Origin: Alcanivorax sp. DSM 26293
GTDB lineage: Bacteria > Pseudomonadota > Gammaproteobacteria > Pseudomonadales > Alcanivoracaceae
Length of the DNA stretch: 64,000 bases
Direction of reading: 5' to 3'
NCBI RefSeq assembly: GCF_900107995.1
Contig: NZ_FNUM01000011.1
Span: 25,335-89,334 of the forward strand
Shown here: one piece after another, positions 8,006 to 15,536 of the stretch
Numbering within the stretch: position 1 is the stretch's first letter
How the letters are laid out: each line of letters starts with the position of its first letter
Notes under the pieces: generated by a model
Told to the model about the DNA's origin: nothing
What the model saw: only the letters and a program-made list of their open reading frames with translations
The model's database searches: none
Translations under genes and position numbers: made by a program

Positions 8006-9673
8006 CTAGGCGGTTTGTCGCAACGCTTTCTTGTCGATCTTGCCCACCGAGGTGAGCGGAATAGCATCCAGGAAGAACACTTCTTTCGGCACCTTGTAGG
8101 GCGACAGGTTTTCCCGGCAGAAACGGTCCAGCTCGGTCTTCAGGTCGGTGTCGCTCCTGTCGCAATCCGCGCTGCGCTCCACATAAAGCTGCACGATGTC
8201 ATTCCCTGGCCGGTCGTTATCCGGGCGGCCCACCACCGCGCACATGGCGACCCAGGGCAGGCTCTGCACCTTGCCTTCCACTTCCACGGAAAACACCTTG
8301 TAGCCGCCCACAATCAGCATGTCCTTGCTGCGATCACAAACACGCACAAAGCCGTCGTTATCCATCACGCCGATATCGCCGGTGTGCATCCAGCGCTTGC
8401 CGCCGATTTCCTCCAGGGCCTTTTCCGTGGCCTCCGGCATGGCCAGATAGCCCTGCATCACCTGGGGACCGGCCGCGATGATTTCGCCGGGTTCGCCCAG
8501 TGGCATTTCCTTACCGGTGTCCACATCCACAATGCGCACCTCGGTGCCCGGCAGGGGAATACCCACATGGCCTTCCTTGAAATGAGAGGCCGGGTTGAGG
8601 GTGATCACCGGGCTGGTCTCGGTCATGCCATACACTTCGCAGAACTTGTTTTTGCCGATCACACTTTCCAGCCGTTGCACTTCTTCTTTGGCAAAAGGCG
8701 CAGCACCGGAAATGGCCATGCGCAGGCCGCTGAAATCCAGCCCCCTGAATGTCTCGTTGGCACACAGCATCTGGTACAGCGCCGGTACTGCCGCCAGCAC
8801 GGTGGGCGTGCGCGCGGTCATTTCCGCCACGAAGTGATCAATGTCGCGGGGGTCGGGAATCAACAAAAAGGTGGAGGCGGTGCGCAGGGCGTTGAACACC
8901 ACCGCCGCGCCGCCGATATGAAACAACGGAAACGCGGAAGCCACGGTTTCCTCGCCGGTGCGATACCCGTAAAACACATTGGCCTGCAGGTTATTCATAA
9001 ACAGGTTGCGCGAAGTCAGCCGGGCCCCCTTGGGCAGGCCCGTGGTGCCGCCGGTGTACTGCAGGTACAGCACCGAATCCATATCCACCGGTGTGGTCAC
9101 CGGTTCGGCGGTGTCCGGCAGATGATCGTGCAGGGAGATCACCGACACGCCTTCGTGTGTCTCTTCCAGGGCCTCCCCCTGCCCGGTGATCAGGTCCATG
9201 GGACCAGAGACGATCACCGTGCTCAGCGTCGCCACCTTGCCCAACACCGGTGGCACCGAGGTCTGCCAGAACGGCACCAGCGTGAGCAGGATTGTCACCT
9301 GGGCATCGTTGGCCTGGTGGATAATTTCCGGCGGCGTCATCAGCGGCGAAATGCTGGTGGTCACCATGCCCAGTCGGGCCGCCGCGATAAAGGCCACCAC
9401 GTACTGGGGGGTGTTGGGCATCTGCAGCCCCAGCACATCCCCGGCCCTGGCGCCCCGGGCCACAAATAGCGCGGCCATGCGATCGGCCAGCTGATCCAGT
9501 TGCCGATAGGTGATTGCCTTGCCCAGGAACACCAGCGCCTCCCGGTCCGGAAACTGTTGGCCATGGTCCCGCACATAATCGCACAGGGTTTTCTCGGGCA
9601 ACGCCGGCAGGGTGTGCCAGTCGTACCCCAGCGAGGCATAGGTGGACAGCCAGGGGCGGTTATCCGATGTCAT
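8006..9673 (-). CDS. Long-chain fatty acid--CoA ligase (AMP-binding)
   Basis: This ANL-superfamily enzyme activates fatty acids to acyl-CoA through an acyl-AMP. Visible motifs are the P-loop YTGGTTGLPKGA, YGMTETSP (A5), HTGDIGVMD (A7-like), the hinge DRSKDMLIVGGYKVF and the C-terminal lysine in SVGKIDKKALR (A10). I chose the ATG at 9673 (start MTSDNRPWLSTY) because upstream in-frame codons run deep into the preceding gene; this start leaves a 14-bp overlap with the MpaB-like gene. With the neighbouring acyl-CoA dehydrogenases it forms a fatty-acid degradation neighbourhood. Confidence 0.9.
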   Translation of the reverse strand: MTSDNRPWLSTYASLGYDWHTLPALPEKTLCDYVRDHGQQFPDREALVFLGKAITYRQLDQLADRMAALFVARGARAGDVLGLQMPNTPQYVVAFIAAARLGMVTTSISPLMTPPEIIHQANDAQVTILLTLVPFWQTSVPPVLGKVATLSTVIVSGPMDLITGQGEALEETHEGVSVISLHDHLPDTAEPVTTPVDMDSVLYLQYTGGTTGLPKGARLTSRNLFMNNLQANVFYGYRTGEETVASAFPLFHIGGAAVVFNALRTASTFLLIPDPRDIDHFVAEMTARTPTVLAAVPALYQMLCANETFRGLDFSGLRMAISGAAPFAKEEVQRLESVIGKNKFCEVYGMTETSPVITLNPASHFKEGHVGIPLPGTEVRIVDVDTGKEMPLGEPGEIIAAGPQVMQGYLAMPEATEKALEEIGGKRWMHTGDIGVMDNDGFVRVCDRSKDMLIVGGYKVFSVEVEGKVQSLPWVAMCAVVGRPDNDRPGNDIVQLYVERSADCDRSDTDLKTELDRFCRENLSPYKVPKEVFFLDAIPLTSVGKIDKKALRQTA

Positions 9674-10577
9674 AACGGGCACCTTCGGGAATGGTATTGA
9701 TGTGATAAGCCTCGGGGTGTTGCCTGGCATCGCGGTAGGCCCGACGGGCCAGCGGAATCAGCCGCAGGCTTTTGGGCGTCAGGGCATGCAGCACCCGGTA
9801 AACGCCACACCAGGCACGGAACAGTCGCTGGTCCGTCTTGCTCCAGGGGATCTGGAATTTTTCCCGGAACGGATGCGGCAAGGTGGCGCGCAGATTGAAG
9901 CGCATGAAACGCCCCATCACCGCCAGAATCAGGCGCCAGACGCCATCGGGGATACGACTGCCCGGCGGCTTGGGAATGTCCAGATAATGGTCCGGGCGCA
10001 TCAGGTCCTGCACTACCTCGCCCCACTCCAGGCGGTCGCGGATGATGCCGTGGAAATAATCCCAGTAATCGCTTTCCGTGGCGGGCAGATCCTGGTCGCG
10101 AATGCCCATCATCTTGCCCAGCTGCCGCCACTCCACAAACATGGCGTGGCGTTGTTCGGTGGTGGGCGACTTGCCCAGCATCTCGTGCATGCGGATGGTG
10201 GCGTCGTAACCGGTGATATGCACCCAGCTGTAGGCTTCCGGGTCCAGGGCGAAGTACTTGTTGCCGTGCTTGTCCACGCCCTTGATGGAACGATGCAGGT
10301 CGCGCAGCTTGATGCCCATTTCGATGGCTTTCTGCGGACGGGCATAGACGATGGGCCAGAGCAGTTCCGTGGAGCGTTTGGCGCGCCCCCAGGGATCCGT
10401 CTTGTAGACCGAATGCTCACCCACCCCGGCATCAATGATCGGGTGGGCCACCTGCAGCACGAAGGCCTGGGGCAGCATCAGGTGGAAACGCCAGGAACCG
10501 AAATCCTGCCAGGTATAGGAATCCGGACCCAGGGGTTGGGGGATTTCCCGCTGTGTTTGCGTGGCCGTCTGTGTCAT
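9660..10577 (-). CDS. MpaB/DUF2236-family oxygenase-like protein
   Basis: About 305 residues, with the family signature GSWRFHLMLPQAFVLQVAHP, a TDPWGRAKRST segment and YSWVHITGYDATIRMHEML. The conserved His/Arg residues fit the haem-binding MpaB/Lcp fold. It has no signal peptide, unlike the lipoprotein paralogue at 6216-7859. I take the ATG at 10577, which has an AGGA ribosome site 7-8 bases upstream. The gene overlaps the acyl-CoA ligase by 14 bp, so the two are probably co-transcribed. The substrate is unknown; the context suggests a lipid or terpenoid. Confidence 0.85.
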   Translation of the reverse strand: MTQTATQTQREIPQPLGPDSYTWQDFGSWRFHLMLPQAFVLQVAHPIIDAGVGEHSVYKTDPWGRAKRSTELLWPIVYARPQKAIEMGIKLRDLHRSIKGVDKHGNKYFALDPEAYSWVHITGYDATIRMHEMLGKSPTTEQRHAMFVEWRQLGKMMGIRDQDLPATESDYWDYFHGIIRDRLEWGEVVQDLMRPDHYLDIPKPPGSRIPDGVWRLILAVMGRFMRFNLRATLPHPFREKFQIPWSKTDQRLFRAWCGVYRVLHALTPKSLRLIPLARRAYRDARQHPEAYHINTIPEGARYDIG

Positions 10578-10710
10578 GGCAAATCCTGTCGGTGGCATCC
10601 TTTATTGAGTCAAGTAGAAAAATACGTCTCAATCGGTCACACGAACAAGCGCATCACACAGATTTCGGATTTCTGTTTAGATCATTTTGGTCAGGCGGGG
10701 AAAGAAAATG

Positions 10711-11337
10711 TCAGGGGGTGAGCAGCGGCCGCAGGTAGTCATTGGCCCACTGGCGCACCCCGGCTTCGTTGGCGGGATTCATCAGGCCGTCCGGGGACAG
10801 CACCATGGACTGGGTGAGCCGCAGCATCAGCTCGGCCAGGGCCTCGGAGGACTGCTTGCGAATGGCCCCCTTCTTCTGCTCCTGGTCCAGTATGCCGGCC
10901 ATATAGACGCGGAAGAATCCCATCATTTGCCACAGGCGCTGGGTGAGAATGGGCAGGATCGTTTCCGGTTCGGAGGTAAGCAGCCGCTGCAGCAGCGGGT
11001 GGCGATGGGCGCGTGTGGTCGCCAACACAAAGGATTCCAGCACCCGCTCCACACCGTTATCGATCTGCGCCAGGTCTGCTTCGATCCGGGCCAGCTCCCG
11101 CTGACACTCACGCAGGATCACCACCTGGATCAACTGGTCCTTGTCGGCAAAGCGGCGATAGGCCGTGGCCCGGCCGATACCGGCCTTGCTCGCCACGTCT
11201 TCCATGGTGGTACGGCGCAGGCCGAACTCAACGAATAACGCCAGCCCCGCATCCAGCACCTTCTCGTAGGTCTTGTCCCCTTCCGGCACTTGCAGGTTTT
11301 GCAGCAAGGTTTTCGATGCGGCGGCTTTGCGTGACAT
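10711..11337 (-). CDS. TetR/AcrR-family transcriptional regulator
   Basis: 208 residues. An N-terminal TetR helix-turn-helix is clear around residues 20-65 (EFGLRRTTMEDVASKAGIGRATAYRRFADKDQL). The C-terminal half is a variable ligand-binding region and has no specific match I recognise. It lies directly upstream of the MpaB-like/acyl-CoA ligase pair on the same strand, about 130 bp away, so it probably controls this lipid gene set, as FadR/PsrA-type TetR proteins often do. I found no clear operator palindrome. Confidence 0.88.
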   Translation of the reverse strand: MSRKAAASKTLLQNLQVPEGDKTYEKVLDAGLALFVEFGLRRTTMEDVASKAGIGRATAYRRFADKDQLIQVVILRECQRELARIEADLAQIDNGVERVLESFVLATTRAHRHPLLQRLLTSEPETILPILTQRLWQMMGFFRVYMAGILDQEQKKGAIRKQSSEALAELMLRLTQSMVLSPDGLMNPANEAGVRQWANDYLRPLLTP

Positions 11338-11437
11338 TCAGACTCCCGGTGGCTCCGTGGTGATGTCCATGGCTTATACCGTAAGGCCACCGTGGTGAGC
11401 AAATGGGTTTCCGGTTCCTGCCACCGCAACCGGCCCG

Positions 11438-12562
11438 TTAGGCCGAGCGGGCGATGGCCATCAGATGCACATCCGCATTGCCGAACAGGCCATCCACGCC
11501 GGTCACCCGCTTCACATAGTGGCCCACGCCCAGTTCGTCGGTCATGCCCATGCCGCCGTGGATCTGGATGGCTTCCTGGGCGATATTGCGCCCGGCCCGG
11601 CCCAGTTGCGCTTTCATGGCATGCACCGCCATGGCCGCATCGTCATGGCCTTCCACGGTTTTCAGGGTGGCGGCCAGCAGCAACGACCGGGTCTGCTCCA
11701 TGGCGATGAACATGTCCGCCATGCGGAACTGCAGCACCTGGAACTTGCCAATGGGCATGCCGAACTGCTTGCGGGTCTTGCTGTATTCCACGGTTTCATT
11801 GAGCAGCACGGACAGGCTGCCCACGGACTCCGCCGACAGGGCCAGCAGGCCCTCATGGAGCACCTGCCGGGCGATGGCATAGCCGCCATGCAATGCACCG
11901 ATGCGGGCCGCCTCGGCCACCTTTACCTGGTTGAAGCGGATCTCCGCACCCTGGCGACCGTCCACAGTACGGTGGGGCACCCGCTCCACCCCCGGTGCAT
12001 TGACATCCACCAGAAACAGGCTGAGGCCATCCTGATCACCGGGCTTGCCAGCGGTACGCGCCAGCACCACCAGCAGGTCCGCCTGGTCACCGTTCATCAC
12101 ACAGCTCTTGGTGCCATTCAGTATCGCCTCATTGCCTTTCAGGTCGGCGACCATGGCGGTGTTTTCCAGCGTAAACACCCGCTCGTACTCTTCCGCGGCA
12201 AAGGCCACCTGTAGCTTGCCTTCCAGCAAGGCAGGAATTGTCTCCGCCTGCTGGGCCGCGCTGGCCTGGCGCAGAAAACCGCCGCCCAGCACCACGGTGG
12301 CAATATAGGGGGCCATGATCAGACCCTCCCCCAGAGCTTCCAGCAGCACCATGGTTTCCAGCGGCCCCATGCCCAGGCCGCCGTGCTCTTCCTCGAACGG
12401 CACCGCCAGCCAACCCAGGTCGGCAAATTGCTGCCAGGTGGCCGCATCCAGTGGCATCAGTTTCTTGTTCCGGCGATGGGTTTCCACATCACTGTTGTCA
12501 CGCACAAACCGCTTGGCGCTGTCCGCCAGCATTTGCTGTTCTTCACTCAACTGAAAATTCAT
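11438..12562 (-). CDS. Acyl-CoA dehydrogenase
   Basis: A 374-residue FAD-dependent acyl-CoA dehydrogenase of the short C-terminal type used in lipid or steroid side-chain degradation. It begins MNFQLSEEQQMLADSAKRF and has GGLGMGPLE, the QFGMPIGKFQVLQFRMADM helix and the C-terminal IQIHGGMGMTDE motif. The start at 12562 has a GGAGAA ribosome site; in-frame codons further upstream run into a palindromic repeat. It pairs with the next acyl-CoA dehydrogenase, with a repeat between them. Such pairs often form heteromeric ACAD complexes, which is possible here but not shown. Confidence 0.9.
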   Translation of the reverse strand: MNFQLSEEQQMLADSAKRFVRDNSDVETHRRNKKLMPLDAATWQQFADLGWLAVPFEEEHGGLGMGPLETMVLLEALGEGLIMAPYIATVVLGGGFLRQASAAQQAETIPALLEGKLQVAFAAEEYERVFTLENTAMVADLKGNEAILNGTKSCVMNGDQADLLVVLARTAGKPGDQDGLSLFLVDVNAPGVERVPHRTVDGRQGAEIRFNQVKVAEAARIGALHGGYAIARQVLHEGLLALSAESVGSLSVLLNETVEYSKTRKQFGMPIGKFQVLQFRMADMFIAMEQTRSLLLAATLKTVEGHDDAAMAVHAMKAQLGRAGRNIAQEAIQIHGGMGMTDELGVGHYVKRVTGVDGLFGNADVHLMAIARSA

Positions 12563-12604
12563 CGTTGTTCTCCATTCCCGGGCGGGGTCATCCCCCCCCT
12601 TACC

Positions 12605-12632
12605 GTTGGAGCCTTGCTCGCAAGGCTCCAAC
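12605..12632. repeat. Palindromic repeat, 'GTTGGAGCCTTG' family, short copy 2
   Basis: Two perfect 12-bp arms (12605-12616, 12621-12632) enclose a 4-nt CTCG loop. It is a shortened form of the longer copies at 5593-5664 and 13967-14037. It lies between two co-directional acyl-CoA dehydrogenase genes and may tune their relative mRNA levels. Confidence 0.88.
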
Positions 12633-12640
12633 AATATTGT

Positions 12641-13843
12641 TTACAACCCCAATACCGCCTTGGCGATAATCCCGCGCTGCACCTCATTGGATCCGCCATA
12701 AATGGAACAGGCCCGCGAGTTCAGATAATGGGGCATGGCAGTGAGTGCATACTCCGGCCCGATCACCGGCTGTTCCTCGCCGGGCACCAGGGCCTGCGGT
12801 TGCCAGATCACACTCTGGCTACCCAGGGTTTCAATGCGCAGCTCGGTGACTTTCTGCAGCAACTCGGTGCCGAGAATCTTGGTCATGGAGGACAGGGCCC
12901 CGGGATCCTTGCCGGCAGACAGGGCGGACTTGATGCGCATCTCGGTGAATTCCAGCGCCAGCACATCCGCCTCCAGGGCGGCAAACTTGTGCTTCCATAC
13001 CGGGTCTTTATTGAGCGGGCCAAAAGCGGTTTGTTGCTTCTCGGCCATCAGGCGGATCTTTTCCAGCATCACGTTCAGGCCCGGCGCATATTCCTGGCCA
13101 CCACGCTCGAAGGTGAGCAGGTACTTGGCCACGGTCCAGCCGTCATTTTCCGCGCCCACCCGGTTCTTCTGCGGTACCCGCACATTGTCGAAGAACACCT
13201 GGCACTGCTCCGGCACTTCATCCAGGCCAACAATGGGCTCGATGGTGATGCCCGGCAGGTCCATGTCCAGCAGCAGGAAAGTAATGCCCTGCTGGGGCTT
13301 GCCGTCGCGGTTGGTGCGTACCAGCGCGAACATCTTGTTGGCGTAGTGGGCGTAGGTGGTCCAGATCTTGGTACCGTTGAGGATATAGTCGTCGCCATCC
13401 TTGTCGGCAAAGGTCTTCAGGGAGGCCAGATCGGAGCCGGAGCCCGGTTCGGAATAGCCCTGGCACCAGAAGTGTTCGCCGTTGAGAATCTTCGGCAGGT
13501 ATTCCTGCTGCTGCTCCTCGGTGCCGCAACCGATCAGGCAGGGGCCACACATGTGCAGGCCCATGGGCACCAATGGCGGGGTCTCGGCTCGGACCAGCTC
13601 CTCCGCGAAGATGGCCCGCTGACTCACACTCCAGCCGGTGCCGCCGAATTCCTTCGGCCAGTGCGGCGCCGCCCAGCCCTTGTCGTTGAGAATGCGCTGC
13701 CAGGCCATGGCTTCCTTCACCGGCGCAAACACCGAGGTCACCAGCCTGCCCGCTTCCCGGATTTCCGGGGTCAGGCTCTCCTCCAGAAAGGTGCGCACCT
13801 CATCCCGAAACGCCTTCTCCTGCTCCGGCACCCGCAGATCCAT
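12641..13843 (-). CDS. Acyl-CoA dehydrogenase (long form, partner of downstream gene)
   Basis: 400 residues, starting MDLRVPEQEKAFRDEVRTFL. FAD-binding ACAD features include WPKEFGGTGWS near the N-terminus, the CQGYSEPGSGSDLASL segment, LNGTKIWTT, and the C-terminal YGGSNEVQRGIIAKAVLGL. This arrangement is that of the FadE-like partners in dehydrogenase pairs acting on bulky CoA esters. It is upstream of the shorter dehydrogenase on the same strand, with about 80 bp and a palindromic repeat between. Confidence 0.92.
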   Translation of the reverse strand: MDLRVPEQEKAFRDEVRTFLEESLTPEIREAGRLVTSVFAPVKEAMAWQRILNDKGWAAPHWPKEFGGTGWSVSQRAIFAEELVRAETPPLVPMGLHMCGPCLIGCGTEEQQQEYLPKILNGEHFWCQGYSEPGSGSDLASLKTFADKDGDDYILNGTKIWTTYAHYANKMFALVRTNRDGKPQQGITFLLLDMDLPGITIEPIVGLDEVPEQCQVFFDNVRVPQKNRVGAENDGWTVAKYLLTFERGGQEYAPGLNVMLEKIRLMAEKQQTAFGPLNKDPVWKHKFAALEADVLALEFTEMRIKSALSAGKDPGALSSMTKILGTELLQKVTELRIETLGSQSVIWQPQALVPGEEQPVIGPEYALTAMPHYLNSRACSIYGGSNEVQRGIIAKAVLGL

Positions 13844-13966
13844 ACCCTACTCCGCTGTTATCAGATTCAGTGGACCCAGTGTACGGGAGACAAAATGAGA
13901 CACTCATGACGATTCGTATCACGCCTCTGGCGAAAAGCGTCAAAGCGTCCAACCTTCCACCAACCC

Positions 13967-14037
13967 GTTGGAGCCTTGCTCGCAAGGCGAAGCTTGATGC
14001 GGAGCACGGACTTTCGCCTTGCGAGCAAGGCTCCAAC
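13967..14037. repeat. Palindromic repeat, 'GTTGGAGCCTTGCTCGCAAG' family, copy 3
   Basis: Arms at 13967-13992 and about 14013-14037 form a long hairpin with a roughly 20-nt loop. It is the same family as 5593-5664 and 12605-12632. It lies between the divergent acyl-CoA dehydrogenase and ylqF genes, just upstream of ylqF. Confidence 0.88.
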
Positions 14038-14092
14038 GAGTCAACTCAGCTATAATGCGCCGATACTTCATGCAGACAGGCAACACCCGCTT

Positions 14093-15040
14093 ATGAGCAT
14101 CAACTGGTTCCCCGGCCACATGAACAAGGCCACCCGCGAAATCCGCGACATCCTGCCCAAGGTGGACCTGATCATCGAAATCGTCGACGCCCGCCTGCCC
14201 TACAGCAGCTCCAACCCGGTGATCGAGAATTTCCGTGCCGACAAGCCCTGCCTGAAACTGCTCAGCAAAAGCGACCTGGCCGACCCAGACATCACTCAGC
14301 AGTGGCTCGACCACCTGCAAAAAGACCCCACCGTCCGCGCCCTGGCCATCACCACCCACAAACCGGAATCCATCCGCAAGCTGGCGGACCTCTGCCAGCA
14401 GATGGTCCACAAAAAGCGGGACCGGGCCACTACCATCACCGCCCTGATCACCGGCATCCCCAACGTGGGCAAATCCACCTTCATCAACACCCTGGCCGGC
14501 CGCCAGGTCGCCCGGGCCGGCAACGAACCGGCGGTGACCCAGCGCCAGCAACGCATCGAACTGGGCGGCGGCCTGATCCTCATCGACTCCCCCGGCATCC
14601 TCTGGCCGAAAATCGAAAACCGTAACAGCGGCTACCGCCTGGCCCTCTCCGGCGCCATCAAAGCCACCGCCATGCAGGAAGACGACGTGGCCCTGTTCGC
14701 CGCCGAATACTTCATGCAGGCCTACCCGGAACAAATGAAAGAGCGCTTCAAACGCGATGACCTGCCCGAAGAAGGCGTGCCCTTCCTGGAAACCATCGGC
14801 AAACAACGGGGCTGCCTGGGCAGCGGCGGCCACGTGGACTTCGACCGCGCCGCCACCCTGCTGATCAGCGAATACCGCGGCGGCAGACTGGGCCAGCTCA
14901 CCCTGGAAACCCCGGCCATGGCGGAGCAGGAGCATGTAAAGGTGGCGGAGATACGCCGGCTGAAAGAGGAGGAGAAGGAGGCGAAGAAGAGGGCCAGGAA
15001 GGCGGCGTATAAGGCGAAGGGGCAGAAGGGAAATCAGTAA
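14093..15040 (+). CDS. ylqF: YlqF/RbgA-type ribosome biogenesis GTPase
   Basis: A 315-residue circularly permuted GTPase. G4 (SKSD, 58-61) precedes G1 (GIPNVGKST, 121-129) and G3 (DSPG, 165-168), which is diagnostic for the YlqF/YawG group. In Bacillus, RbgA helps late assembly of the 50S subunit. I chose the ATG at 14093 (MSINWFPGHMNKATR), the family's normal N-terminus; the frame is open further up, but only through a palindromic repeat. The C-terminus is a lysine-rich tail likely to bind RNA. A long opposite-strand frame (13940-15136) is a shadow. Confidence 0.92.
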   Translation: MSINWFPGHMNKATREIRDILPKVDLIIEIVDARLPYSSSNPVIENFRADKPCLKLLSKSDLADPDITQQWLDHLQKDPTVRALAITTHKPESIRKLADLCQQMVHKKRDRATTITALITGIPNVGKSTFINTLAGRQVARAGNEPAVTQRQQRIELGGGLILIDSPGILWPKIENRNSGYRLALSGAIKATAMQEDDVALFAAEYFMQAYPEQMKERFKRDDLPEEGVPFLETIGKQRGCLGSGGHVDFDRAATLLISEYRGGRLGQLTLETPAMAEQEHVKVAEIRRLKEEEKEAKKRARKAAYKAKGQKGNQ

Positions 15041-15226
15041 GAGAGTGTCACCAATAAACTTGTCGTAGATAACTTCTAGCCCCGAGCAATCACACACCAG
15101 CGCAACAGAAGTAATTGCCCGCTCGGCATCAGACAATGCTTCGTCGTCTTCGATGTTCAGCCGGTTTTCAGGGCATCACTCTCGGGGTAACAATATCCAT
15201 TCTGGACAGCCCCGTATTTATCTATT
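15041..15226. other. Short gap without a recognised gene
   Basis: No gene, terminator or repeat is convincing between ylqF and the minus-strand YhfG-like gene. The base composition drops toward A+T from here on, which marks the change to accessory DNA. Confidence 0.4.
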
Positions 15227-15412
15227 TCAGGCTTTCGCTTTAACCGGACGGCTGTGGGCAAGGACTGCTGCTTTGCGCGACGTAAATCTCACATCACCGT
15301 CCTTCACGGTGAAGCCTTCCAGGCGCAAGCTGGCCGCGTAGTTGGCCCGACGGACCCTGGCAAAATAAGCTTTTTTTGATTCCAACGAGGGAACAGGCAT
15401 AAGCACCTTCAA
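15227..15412 (-). CDS. Small YhfG-like protein (possible orphan Fic antitoxin)
   Basis: 61 residues. The central segment KKAYFARVRRANYAASLRLEGF resembles the YhfG/FicA family (K/R...NF-ASxRLEG). In that family the small protein inhibits a Fic AMP-transferase encoded next to it. No fic gene lies on either side, so this would be an orphan or have another role. Protein length and gene position fit; the family match is from memory of the motif and is moderate. Confidence 0.5.
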   Translation of the reverse strand: MKVLMPVPSLESKKAYFARVRRANYAASLRLEGFTVKDGDVRFTSRKAAVLAHSRPVKAKA

Positions 15413-15536
15413 CCAATTAAGATACTGAAATTATCGCAAAAACAGACCGCCAGACTAAATTTTAGTCAAATGAAAGCTGACTTCTAGATTAATCACTAAC
15501 TTTTATAAATAACGCTCGCTTCTTATCACTCTATTA

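Noticed and set aside
8015..9469. Long plus-strand frame opposite the acyl-CoA ligase
   Set aside because: The ligase motifs on the minus strand are complete; the plus frame is His/Gln-rich antisense.
13940..15136. 398-codon frame opposite the ylqF gene
   Set aside because: The plus strand carries all GTPase motifs; the minus frame is a high-G+C shadow.
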